From: Paenibacillus alkalitolerans
GTDB taxonomy: Bacteria; Bacillota; Bacilli; Paenibacillales; YIM-B00363
Assembly: GCF_016482785.1 (NCBI RefSeq)
Contig: NZ_JAEMXM010000007.1
Span: forward strand, 186,001 to 250,000
Length of the DNA stretch: 64,000 bases
Direction of reading: 5' to 3'
The stretch's first letter is position 1. Each line of letters starts with the position of its first letter. This document shows positions 25,975 through 33,761 of this stretch, in pieces. The notes beneath the pieces are model-generated. The model saw only the letters and a program-made list of their open reading frames with translations. It was not told the origin of the DNA and did not search any database. The position numbers and the translations under genes are program-made.

Positions 25975-26376
25975 TCAAGGCAGTGACGCCGCTTCCGCCG
26001 TTTCGTCTTCACCCGAAAACCCGCGAAGGCGAATTACCTGATCGACGCCTTGAGCCTCTTTCAGCCATCTCTCCGCCTCTTCCGCCGACGAAACCGATAC
26101 AACGTTCCAGTGTAGCCGGGGATTCTGCACGAGCCGCGCAGCGATCCGGACCGTATCGTCGGTCGATCCTTCGTCAAGCACCGTCACGGACGTATTGCGT
26201 GCTTGTATCCAGCTCGTCAATGCGATCGAACGAAGATGCCACTCGATGGTCGAACCGGCGTGATTCGTCAGGAACACGATATGGACCGCCTCACGCGCAA
26301 ACCGGCCATGCAGCAAATGCATGAGGCAGATCCCCAATCCGTAAGCGGCGGCAATGGCAAGCAGTTCTTCCACCAT
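25975..26376 (-). CDS. Small membrane-anchored protein with a GT-A-like segment
   Basis: A 133-residue protein with an N-terminal hydrophobic segment (LAIAAAYGLGICLMHLLHG, about 5-23) and then a soluble part with VTVLDEGSTDDTVRIAARL, resembling the D-x-G-S-x-D-x-T motif of family 2 glycosyltransferases. It is far too short to be a whole glycosyltransferase; it covers only the nucleotide-binding start, without the DxD acceptor half. AAGGAGGGAACAGCG before ATG is excellent. It lies between degU and comFA, the place of B. subtilis yviA, but I see no evidence that it is related. Confidence 0.8.
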   Translation of the reverse strand: MVEELLAIAAAYGLGICLMHLLHGRFAREAVHIVFLTNHAGSTIEWHLRSIALTSWIQARNTSVTVLDEGSTDDTVRIAARLVQNPRLHWNVVSVSSAEEAERWLKEAQGVDQVIRLRGFSGEDETAEAASLP

Positions 26377-26454
26377 CGCTGTTCCCTCCTTATGTCTTCA
26401 ACATATGCCGTCGAAGGAAAGGAGGTGACAGACGGGCCGCAGCGGTGGTTTATA

Positions 26455-26500
26455 ACATAAGAATACACCTTTTCACGAGTGAAAAGGTGTATTCTTATGT
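26455..26500. repeat. Perfect 46-bp palindrome downstream of degU
   Basis: Two 22-base arms (ACATAAGAATACACC-TTTTCAC and its exact complement) enclose just GA. It may be a bidirectional terminator for degU, though the T-rich tail is weak. Confidence 0.85.
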
Positions 26501-26504
26501 TTCA

Positions 26505-26565
26505 AGAAAAACTTCATCTAATCGCGGTCTGGCTTCCTTGAAGGTACTTCGAAGAAGTTTTTCTT
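26505..26565. repeat. Intergenic palindromic repeat, copy C
   Basis: A 61-base copy in reverse orientation relative to copy A. Its left end as read on the minus strand overlaps the degU stop codon. Confidence 0.8.
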
Positions 26566-27295
26566 ACAACGTAACCCAACCGTTCTTAATGGAAATGATT
26601 ACCGCTTGCGTGCGGTCGTCGACGTGCATCTTCTGCAGGATGCTGCTTACATGGTTCTTCACTGTCTTCTCGCTTATAAAGAGATGATCTCCGATGGCCC
26701 GGTTGCTCTTGCCCTCGGCCATCAAGCGCAGCACTTCCGCTTCGCGCTTCGTCAACGGATTGTCATCCGTATGAACGAACCTCACGCCGAGCCCTTGCGC
26801 GAAAATCTCGCCCGTTACAGCCGTTTCCGTTTCGGCGTCCGCATCGGTCATACGGCGGATTTGAGAAATCAGCTTGCCCGTGACTCGCGGGTGAATGTAC
26901 GCGTGTCCCAGCACAACGGTGCGGATCGCTTCGATCAACGTTTCCGTCTCCGTGTCTTTCAAGAGGTACCCGGAAGCGCCTTTGCGCAGCGTCTCAAATA
27001 CATAGCTTTCATCGTCATGAATGGAAAGTATGATAATTTTCAAATCCGGCATCGATTGGTACAGCTGTTCCGTTACCTGGACGCCGTTCGCAACCGGCAT
27101 GTTGATATCAAGCAATACGACATCCGGAGCAAGCTCCCGGCATTTATCCATTACTTGCTGACCGTCGCCGCATTCCGCCACTACCCGCATTCCCGGTTCC
27201 ATATTCAATATCCTCTTCAACCCTTCGCGAAACAGCGAGTGGTCATCGGCGAGAATAATTCTTACTTCGGACATGCTGCCTGTACGTTCAAGCAT
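26564..27295 (-). CDS. degU: Two-component response regulator DegU
   Basis: NarL/LuxR-class regulator controlling exoenzymes, motility and competence in Bacillales. The receiver domain (about 10-125) has ADDH and the phosphoacceptor Asp in VVLLDINMP (about 63); the C-terminal helix-turn-helix (about 175-240) has LTKREAEVLRLMAEGKSNRAIG and ISEKTVKNHVSSILQKM. The best start is an ATG nine bases after GAGGGAGG, which overlaps degS by eight bases; a downstream ATG (MSEVRIIL) is also possible. The palindromic repeat C touches its stop. Confidence 0.95.
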   Translation of the reverse strand: MLERTGSMSEVRIILADDHSLFREGLKRILNMEPGMRVVAECGDGQQVMDKCRELAPDVVLLDINMPVANGVQVTEQLYQSMPDLKIIILSIHDDESYVFETLRKGASGYLLKDTETETLIEAIRTVVLGHAYIHPRVTGKLISQIRRMTDADAETETAVTGEIFAQGLGVRFVHTDDNPLTKREAEVLRLMAEGKSNRAIGDHLFISEKTVKNHVSSILQKMHVDDRTQAVIISIKNGWVTL

Positions 27296-28484
27296 GGTTA
27301 CCATCCTCCCTCTGGAGTTCGCCGTACGGAACTTCAATTGTGATTTTTGTGCCAGCATTAACATTCGATTCGATCTCGATATTTCCTTCCAGCAGCTCGA
27401 CCCGTTCTTTCATCCCGACGAGCCCGAAATGGTCGTTTCCTTCTTCTCTTAACTTCAGCGCCATCTTTGCCTTATCGAATCCGACGCCGTTATCTTGCAC
27501 AACCACACTCACCGTTTCCGCTCCATATGTCAACTCCACGTGCACATATGAAGCTTCCGCATGCTTTACGATGTTGGACAGCGACTCTTGCACCAAGCGG
27601 AACAACGCGACTTCCAATCCGGAATTTAGACGCCGTTCTTTCCCTTTCACATCGAGCTTCGTTCGTATTCTGTTCTTCTCTTCAAAATCTTTGGTCAATT
27701 TGCGGATGGTCGGAGTCAGTCCAAGATCGTCAAGCGCCATCGGACGAAGATTAAAGATGATTTTCCGCACCTCTTCAAGCTCCGTCCGCACTTGCCCCTT
27801 CAACTCGCCAAGCTCGCCTTTTACAACATCCAATTCGCCCTTGGCAAGCATCCGCTCCGCAATTTCCGTCCGCAGTATGAGGTTCGCCATCGATTGTGCG
27901 GGGCCGTCGTGAATTTCCCGGGCGATTCTTCTGCGTTCTTCTTCCTGTGCCAAAATAATTTTCAACCCGAGCAGCTGCCGGTTTTTGGCCGATTCAAGAA
28001 TTCGCGTCACTTGATTCAAATCGCCCGACAAATATTCAAGGACAACATTCATCTGAGAGTACAACACTTCAGCGCGTTCGATCGTCCGTTCGATGTTTCG
28101 GATGCGCTTTTGGACCTCGTCGCGCCGCAACTTCAAATTCGTTTCCTTCTCCCGGTTGACGGAAAGCTCCGATTGAAGCTGTGTGGCGCTCTCATAAGCT
28201 TCGCGAATATCCTTCTCGCCGAAATGTTGGAAATCTCGGCTGACCTCGACCAATCGCGCGCGGGAGCGGCGGTATTCCGATTCAAGCCGATCGACGTTGT
28301 TAATGGTCGCATCCAGCTCTTCAAAAATCTGCTGCAGCTCTTTTTTCAACGCCTCATGCTCGTTCCGGGCCGCTTCGCAAATTTCAAATATTTGATATTT
28401 GCTGCTCTCCATCACTTCCGTCGCGTTTTTCAGCACCCGTTCAATGGAATCTACTTGAATATCTAAGGCCGAACCTTCTCTCAT
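27288..28484 (-). CDS. degS: Cytosolic sensor histidine kinase DegS
   Basis: Partner kinase of DegU. The 398-residue protein has no membrane segment, a long N-terminal coiled coil (about 1-165, DegS sensory region), a HisKA_3 domain with AREIHDGPAQSMANLIL (His at about 192) and a HATPase_c domain (about 285-390, with VQDNGVGFD and GLVGMKERVELLEG). AGGAGG lies before ATG. It follows the glycosidase gene by only 22 bases without a terminator, so read-through from that gene is possible. Confidence 0.96.
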   Translation of the reverse strand: MREGSALDIQVDSIERVLKNATEVMESSKYQIFEICEAARNEHEALKKELQQIFEELDATINNVDRLESEYRRSRARLVEVSRDFQHFGEKDIREAYESATQLQSELSVNREKETNLKLRRDEVQKRIRNIERTIERAEVLYSQMNVVLEYLSGDLNQVTRILESAKNRQLLGLKIILAQEEERRRIAREIHDGPAQSMANLILRTEIAERMLAKGELDVVKGELGELKGQVRTELEEVRKIIFNLRPMALDDLGLTPTIRKLTKDFEEKNRIRTKLDVKGKERRLNSGLEVALFRLVQESLSNIVKHAEASYVHVELTYGAETVSVVVQDNGVGFDKAKMALKLREEGNDHFGLVGMKERVELLEGNIEIESNVNAGTKITIEVPYGELQREDGNHA

Positions 28485-28506
28485 GATGAAAAATGCCTCC
28501 TAAATG

Positions 28507-31170
28507 CTACTTCCCTTCATCAATCGTAATCTCCCGCGTTTCCGGCAGCCATTGGATGTTTAACCCGAGCCGTTCGGATACGACGCGAATAGGAAGCAGC
28601 GTTCTTCCTTTGCGAACCAGCGGCGTCACGTCCGATGTCACGCGTTCGCCGTCGGCGATCAGATCATTCTTCCCGAGCCATAATTCAACCAGATGAGAGC
28701 CTTTGCGTATTGTCACTTTCTTCTCCGCCGCAACATAATTTACGTTGCCTCCGAGCGCGTCGACGACGAACCGGACCGGTACGAATGTGCGCTCATTTTC
28801 TATTAGCGGAGGTTGATCCAGCTTCTGAGGCTGTCCCCCGACGGTCACGTCGCGCTTGCCGACCGTCATCTTCACCTGCACGCCTTGCTTCCCGGCACTC
28901 TCCGGATAAACGAGGCCAAGATTGTCAATGGCGATTTCTCCGCTCATTTGCGCCTTGCTCACAACATAGATGCGCTTTAGCTTTACCGCGCCCGTTCCGG
29001 TCAAGTCGACGGATACGGTCTTCCAACCGGTCCAATCCAACTTCTCGGCGAGTGTTTTGCGGATGACGTTGCCGTCTTTATCCGCAAATTCGGCACGCAA
29101 CCATGCCGCGTTGCCGTCACTGTAGACATCGACAAGCACGGAACCCGGCTCTCCGGATAGCCCTATTCCATGTTCTCCGTTGAAGAGCGCGTAAGCCGCC
29201 TTATCGGTCGAATCGTCGCCGCCCGTAAAATCATACCGGAGCGCAAGCGATTTGTTTGGCGTGTTATAAGCATCAGTGATAGCTACGCTGCCGCTTGCCG
29301 TGTCCGGATAATTCCAGAACGTAATCGGCCACGGAACCGATTCGAAATCGGCAAGCGGTTTGATATTCGGCGCCTGAAATGCAAGTCGCGCGCTGTAACC
29401 GTCGTACCGGGCGATCAGCATCGCTTCCTTAGCGCCCTCAGTGAATCCGGTGAATCGAAACGCACCGGCCTCCATTACGCCCGAAGCGCCTGTTCTCTCC
29501 CATCGAACCAATTCCGGCGGAACGGTGCGTTGGCGGCCGTCCCGAAGCGTCGCCGTCACCGACAGCTGATAAGTGTTGCCGGAAATCCACCGCTCCGGCG
29601 GAATATCAGATGTTACGTCCAGCTTGACGATGGAGTTTGCGTCGGCAATTTCGATCGCCTGCGTTTGCTTCACCGCGCCGGATTTTACGGCGATTGTGGC
29701 GTTGCCCGCCGCCGTCGCCGTCACTTGGCCGGTTGGCGTAGCGATAGCATTGCCGTCGGCGACGCTCCAAACCGGTACCGAGGCAAGAGCGGACGGATCC
29801 AGCGGATTGTAGTGCGTGTCGTACGCTTTCGCCGAATAGGTTGCGGTTTCGCCTTTCCACAGCAACGTTGCTCCGCCGATAATGAGCCCTTGCAGTTCCC
29901 CTGTCGACGCCGTCGTGTACACTCCAATGCCGTTCACAACCTTGCGCATCGAACCGTCTTCCGGGTTGTTCTCGAGTTCGGCCCGGAACTCTCCAAGCGG
30001 TCTGGATACGATCGTCGTCGAACCCCCGCCGTCCAAATTCACCGCTCTCCACACGCCAAGCTTCACTAATATTTGCTGCAAATCGCTTAATTTGACGCCG
30101 CCTTTGCCCCCCGCTCTCTCCGCAACAACGAGAAATACGAATCTGCCGTCTTGCGAAAAGCCAGCCGCCGTGCGGGATCGCGTGTTATTGCCTCCGATCC
30201 CGCTCACGTCGCGGGAAAACACCGCCGGCTTTCCGTCTGCAACGAGAATGGTGTGTCCTCCGACCAACATTTTGAAACTGTCCTGCGTATACGATCCCGC
30301 CGCTGAGTTTATCGCTGTGAGAGTGTACGACGCTTCGAGCCTTTCTCCTTCTCTCACATTGGCCGCGATAAATTCGGCGCCTTTGCCGGATGTCCGTAAA
30401 ATATAGCCGTTGGCCGGCGGCAATCCGTCGATCGGCGCGCCATAGGAAATCAGCTTCACGAAACCGTCTTCGACCAACACTTCCGTCGGCGGGGTCGGCT
30501 CGTTCTGCCCTCTTGTCTTGCTTCCCCAAGCGCCGGTGTACATTGCCATCGCATACCGTCCCGGCGTCTTATTGATCACCGAGAAGTCGAAGGTTTGCCC
30601 GTTGGCCGCCATTACCGTTCCTTTGAAATTAAACAACTCGATTACCGGTCTGTTGTCCTTCGTAATGCCGAAAGCGTACATTCCCGAAAATCCGGAACCC
30701 GGCATTGTGCTGCCCATTAACGTCCCGTTGCTGATTTGCGCCCCGAACGGCGACGATACGGAGTTGCGCGGATCGAAGAAGTCTGCGTTGACACCCGCAA
30801 TGGCGCCGGTTTGGCGGCTCATATTCAACACGGTGTCTCGCTTCGGGAATTGTCCGGATTGTCCGGTCATGACATCCAATCTCACATATGGATTGGCAAG
30901 ATCCGCTCTTATCACTTTCACAGGGGCCCCGTTCCACTGGTATTCCCTCAATATGACACCCGTGGACACTACTTCCTCCTGAAACAAAGCTAGTGTCGGG
31001 GCTGTAGTTGTTGTTGTTGTTGTTGTTGTTGTAGTGCTTTGTTCCACCGCTCCGTCAGATGCGTAAACCTTTTGCAGCAATGCTAAAGGCTGACCGGTCA
31101 TCACCAAGCTGCTTGCCAACACTGCGGCCGCTACTCTCTTCCCGCGATTTTTTTTCCGATTCCCCAACAT
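28507..31170 (-). CDS. Exported phosphodiester glycosidase with stalk (copper amine oxidase N-like) domains
   Basis: An 887-residue secreted protein. A basic signal peptide (about 1-37, LGNRKKNRGKRVAAAVLASSLV) is followed by an 11-Thr tract, a phosphodiester glycosidase (NAGPA-type) domain at about 75-420 (GVNADFFDP, AVNLDGGGSTTIV), Ig-like regions, a beta-rich carbohydrate-binding-like domain (about 600-740), and a C-terminal stalk domain (about 765-885, FVPVRFVVDALGGNV, RTLLPIRVVSERLG). The start follows GGGAGAG; an ATG ten codons earlier has no such site. Function is probably on wall or extracellular polysaccharide; substrate unknown. Confidence 0.88.
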   Translation of the reverse strand: MLGNRKKNRGKRVAAAVLASSLVMTGQPLALLQKVYASDGAVEQSTTTTTTTTTTTAPTLALFQEEVVSTGVILREYQWNGAPVKVIRADLANPYVRLDVMTGQSGQFPKRDTVLNMSRQTGAIAGVNADFFDPRNSVSSPFGAQISNGTLMGSTMPGSGFSGMYAFGITKDNRPVIELFNFKGTVMAANGQTFDFSVINKTPGRYAMAMYTGAWGSKTRGQNEPTPPTEVLVEDGFVKLISYGAPIDGLPPANGYILRTSGKGAEFIAANVREGERLEASYTLTAINSAAGSYTQDSFKMLVGGHTILVADGKPAVFSRDVSGIGGNNTRSRTAAGFSQDGRFVFLVVAERAGGKGGVKLSDLQQILVKLGVWRAVNLDGGGSTTIVSRPLGEFRAELENNPEDGSMRKVVNGIGVYTTASTGELQGLIIGGATLLWKGETATYSAKAYDTHYNPLDPSALASVPVWSVADGNAIATPTGQVTATAAGNATIAVKSGAVKQTQAIEIADANSIVKLDVTSDIPPERWISGNTYQLSVTATLRDGRQRTVPPELVRWERTGASGVMEAGAFRFTGFTEGAKEAMLIARYDGYSARLAFQAPNIKPLADFESVPWPITFWNYPDTASGSVAITDAYNTPNKSLALRYDFTGGDDSTDKAAYALFNGEHGIGLSGEPGSVLVDVYSDGNAAWLRAEFADKDGNVIRKTLAEKLDWTGWKTVSVDLTGTGAVKLKRIYVVSKAQMSGEIAIDNLGLVYPESAGKQGVQVKMTVGKRDVTVGGQPQKLDQPPLIENERTFVPVRFVVDALGGNVNYVAAEKKVTIRKGSHLVELWLGKNDLIADGERVTSDVTPLVRKGRTLLPIRVVSERLGLNIQWLPETREITIDEGK
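31003..31035 (-). repeat. Trinucleotide repeat encoding an 11-Thr tract
   Basis: Eleven Thr codons in a row, nine of them ACA, just after the signal peptide of the glycosidase. Slippage would change the tract length in steps of one residue without breaking the frame. Confidence 0.9.
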
Positions 31171-31200
31171 ATCCGATGTTCTCTCCCGTCCATTAAACAT

Positions 31201-31833
31201 ATCTAGTATTTCTTACGTTAATAGACTCTTAAATGTTGGGAAAAGTTGCTCGGTATTTTATGGGTAACAGTTTTAGCGGCCTATTTTAACAATATTTTTT
31301 TACTATCTCACCTTCCTTCGCGACTCGATAGTCCCTTTTCCTATAACTTTCGTAATGGTCCTCCTCTTTCTGTCCGTCGTACGTAAAAATTATATCAAAA
31401 AATGTAGGTAATTATATCAATAATTTTGGGTATTATTTAGTATTACTAGGTGTTACGTAGTGCGGCTATGTCCTTATGCATAAGAATTGAGCATTAGTAC
31501 CTTACATCCAAAGTAAGATAAGCTCATTGGAGGTCACATCCAAAGAAGCAGGACTGCGTATAGCGAGGAGGGCGTATATGCTTTAGCGGAAGGTTATATT
31601 GCTGCCGCATCGGGAGCGTTCGCTTTTTGGCAGCTACTTTCTATTGTCTCCAGGAAAGCAAGCAGCCTGCATCCATAAGTGAATCCGTTGAACGGTCTCT
31701 TGTTTCACTTCGGCACAACGTGGTTCATCTGTGAACCATGGTGTTTCACTGTGGAACAGAAGCACCACCCGTTCGAACGTCTCTTGCTCCGCTGGGCGAA
31801 TACCGATGGGTACGTCGATTAGATGCAAAAAAA
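31201..31833. other. Long intergenic region before the glycosidase gene, no supported gene
   Basis: Nothing here has a start, ribosome-binding site and coding look together. The part near 31380-31440 is AT-rich and holds two TTGATATAAT-like promoter elements on the minus strand, 25 bases apart. A strong Shine-Dalgarno-like sequence (GAGGAGG) lies on the minus strand near 31365 with no ATG/GTG/TTG in reach. A degenerate copy of the palindromic repeat is at 31539-31570. The 64-codon frame at 31634-31828 abuts the metK terminator and has no ribosome-binding site. Confidence 0.6.
31539..31570. repeat. Degenerate copy D of the intergenic palindromic repeat
   Basis: CAAAGAAGCAGGACTGCGTA, then TAGCGAGGAG, matches the core of copy B (GAAGCAAGACCGCGTTTAGC) at about three of four positions. 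Confidence 0.45.
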
Positions 31834-31867
31834 TCCCGGTCGGGAGGCTTACTGCCTTCCGTCCGGA
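31834..31867 (-). terminator. Terminator of metK
   Basis: An interrupted 14-15 base GC-rich stem around AGTAA followed by seven T on the minus strand. Confidence 0.85.
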
Positions 31868-31890
31868 ATTCGCCGATTCGGGTTTAAGTC

Positions 31891-33096
31891 TTAGACTCCT
31901 GCTTCGCTCTTTAGAACCGCAGCCTTATCGGTGCGCTCCCAAGGCAAGTCGAGGTCGTTGCGGCCAAAGTGGCCATATGCTGCGACTTGGCGGTAAATCG
32001 GGCGGCGAAGGTCGAGCATCTTGATAATGCCTGCAGGACGCAAGTCAAAATGTTTCCGCACCAAATCCACCAGCTTCTCTTCCGTCACTTTCCCGGTGCC
32101 GAACGTATCTACCGCAATAGAAACCGGCTGCGCGACGCCGATCGCATAAGCGACCTGCACTTCGCATTTGTCCGCCAAGCCCGCGGCAACAATGTTTTTG
32201 GCTACGTAGCGGGCCGCATAAGCGCCCGAGCGGTCCACTTTCGTCGGGTCTTTGCCGGAGAAAGCGCCGCCGCCGTGACGGGCGTAACCGCCGTATGTAT
32301 CGACGATGATTTTCCGTCCGGTCAACCCGGCGTCGCCTTGCGGCCCGCCGATCACGAACCGGCCCGTCGGATTGATGAAATATTTCGTATTGCCGTCCAG
32401 CAAGCCTGCAGGCACAACCGGTTTGATCACATGCTCCATAATGTCTTGTTTAATGCGTTCAAGCGAAATTTCGTCAGCGTGCTGCGTAGAAACGACAATC
32501 GTGTCGACACGAACCGCTTTGTCTCCGTCGTACTCGATCGATACTTGCGTCTTTCCGTCCGGACGGAGATACTCGACAATGCCTTCTTTCCGCACCTCGG
32601 TCAGACGGCGGGACAGCTTGTGCGCGAGCGAAATCGGCAGCGGCATAAGCTCCGGGGTCTCGTTAACGGCGAAACCGAACATGAGTCCTTGGTCGCCGGC
32701 GCCGATCGCTTCGATTTCAGCGTCGCTCATCGTGCCTTCGCGCGCTTCAAGCGCTCTGTCCACGCCCTGCGCGATGTCCGGCGATTGCTCGTCAATTGAT
32801 GTCAATACCGCGCAAGTTTGATAATCGAAGCCGTATTTGGCGCGGGTGTATCCGATATCTTTAATCGTGCTGCGTACGATGGATGGAATGTCTACATATT
32901 CGGAACGAGTGCTGATTTCTCCCGCCACCAGCACAAGACCGGTCGTAACGGAAACTTCGCACGCCACGCGGGCATTCGGATCGTTGCGCAAGAACGCGTC
33001 AAGTACGGAATCGGAAATTTGGTCGCAAATTTTGTCCGGGTGGCCTTCGGTTACCGATTCCGACGTAAACAGGCGACGTCCGCGGATAGATGTCAT
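31891..33096 (-). CDS. metK: S-adenosylmethionine synthetase
   Basis: Makes SAM from methionine and ATP. The 401-residue protein carries the family motifs [20 protein letters not shown] near the N terminus, [12 protein letters not shown] (about 133-144), and [20 protein letters not shown] (about 275). AGGAGGTAGATCTC precedes ATG. It is transcribed alone: a SigmaA promoter, a short leader with its own terminator, and a terminator at the end. I found no S-box (SAM-I) conserved sequence in the leader. Confidence 0.98.
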   Translation of the reverse strand: MTSIRGRRLFTSESVTEGHPDKICDQISDSVLDAFLRNDPNARVACEVSVTTGLVLVAGEISTRSEYVDIPSIVRSTIKDIGYTRAKYGFDYQTCAVLTSIDEQSPDIAQGVDRALEAREGTMSDAEIEAIGAGDQGLMFGFAVNETPELMPLPISLAHKLSRRLTEVRKEGIVEYLRPDGKTQVSIEYDGDKAVRVDTIVVSTQHADEISLERIKQDIMEHVIKPVVPAGLLDGNTKYFINPTGRFVIGGPQGDAGLTGRKIIVDTYGGYARHGGGAFSGKDPTKVDRSGAYAARYVAKNIVAAGLADKCEVQVAYAIGVAQPVSIAVDTFGTGKVTEEKLVDLVRKHFDLRPAGIIKMLDLRRPIYRQVAAYGHFGRNDLDLPWERTDKAAVLKSEAGV

Positions 33097-33176
33097 GAGA
33101 TCTACCTCCTATAAAGAATATTTTGCTGCGCCGTGTAACAATCTATGCTTAGAAAGACGCAATGCATAAAAAAAGG

Positions 33177-33198
33177 ACCTTTTCCGATAGGAAAAGGT
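33177..33198 (-). terminator. Terminator inside the metK leader
   Basis: ACCTTTTCC and GGAAAAGGT form a nine-base stem with loop TATC, followed by CC and seven T. It lies about 15 bases after the predicted transcription start and about 80 bases before the metK start, so it can act as an attenuator. Confidence 0.8.
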
Positions 33199-33218
33199 TT
33201 CTAGCCTTTCGATATTTC

Positions 33219-33247
33219 ATCTTAAAGCATTTGTCGAGAGGTGTCAA
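33219..33247 (-). promoter_or_regulatory. SigmaA promoter of metK
   Basis: TTGACA, 17 bases, TAAGAT on the minus strand: perfect -35, good -10, ideal spacing. Confidence 0.75.
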
Positions 33248-33252
33248 TTTTT

Positions 33253-33285
33253 GTTTCAATCCACGTATCCCGCGAGGGATACGAC
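33253..33285 (-). repeat. Orphan CRISPR-type repeat resembling type I-C
   Basis: Read on the minus strand, 33 bases begin GTCGTATCCC, form an eight-base stem CGTATCCC / GGGATACG with loop TCGC, and end GTGGATTGAAAC. The layout, the stem and the GTGGATTGAAAC 3' handle are those of subtype I-C repeats. Only one copy is present and no cas gene lies in the window; it ends five bases before the metK -35. Confidence 0.7.
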
Positions 33286-33348
33286 TTGGTATTGGCTTAT
33301 TGAAACACCGGAGCCCGCGTCTTTTTTCTCCGATGTTCCCTTGTGCAG

Positions 33349-33642
33349 TTATAAACCTAATAATTCCTTCTCAGCTCTACGGATAAGGTGCTGCGTAATT
33401 CGTCCGCCGACTGCGCCGGCGTCCCTGGATGCAATATGTCCCCAGTAATCTTCCCCTGACGAACCTGTACCGGACGATGCCGAACCAAGCTCAGCCGCAA
33501 ACTCGGTATCTTCACCGTTGAATGCCGTACGGTTTCGTCCAACCGGCAATCCCAGTTCCGCGGCGAATTCGTATTTCAATGCATCCAACGCTTTGTGCGC
33601 TTCCGGCACGATTTGTCTGCGTTTCGCCGAACCTCTTGCCAC
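33349..33642 (-). CDS. Alpha/beta-type small acid-soluble spore protein
   Basis: SASPs coat and protect spore DNA and are degraded by the GPR protease at germination. The 97-residue protein has the two conserved regions: ALDALKYEFAAELG with the GPR cleavage motif, and YWGHIASRDAGAVGGRITQHLIRRAEKELLG. It is longer than usual (60-75) because about 25 residues are inserted between them, including a second EFAAELG copy. The start is GTG, seven bases after GGAGGTGA. A CATAATA element upstream could be a SigG -10, but the -35 is unclear. Confidence 0.92.
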   Translation of the reverse strand: MARGSAKRRQIVPEAHKALDALKYEFAAELGLPVGRNRTAFNGEDTEFAAELGSASSGTGSSGEDYWGHIASRDAGAVGGRITQHLIRRAEKELLGL

Positions 33643-33761
33643 AGCAGGTCACCTCCATGCTCGAGTTTTAACCCTCAATGTTGCATCGAATCGGGGTACC
33701 TATATTATGGCCCGGAAAGCTTCGGCTCAAGTGCATAACATCTTGTCAGCGCGGGCAAAAT

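Noticed and set aside
26445-26687. Plus-strand frame starting after a perfect AGGAGGTGA
   Set aside because: The start codon would be about 16 bases from the site, and the frame runs through the palindrome, repeat C and into degU in antisense.
31634-31828. 64-codon minus-strand frame after metK
   Set aside because: Its ATG lies right on the metK terminator T run without a ribosome-binding site, and the protein has no recognisable features.
33253-33285. A true CRISPR array here
   Set aside because: Only one repeat is present, with no second copy at a 60-75 base period and no cas genes. Reported as an orphan repeat, not as an array.
33097-33348. SAM-I (S-box) riboswitch before metK
   Set aside because: The conserved GAGGGA and GCAACC type blocks and the four-way junction are not found; only a short hairpin leader is present.
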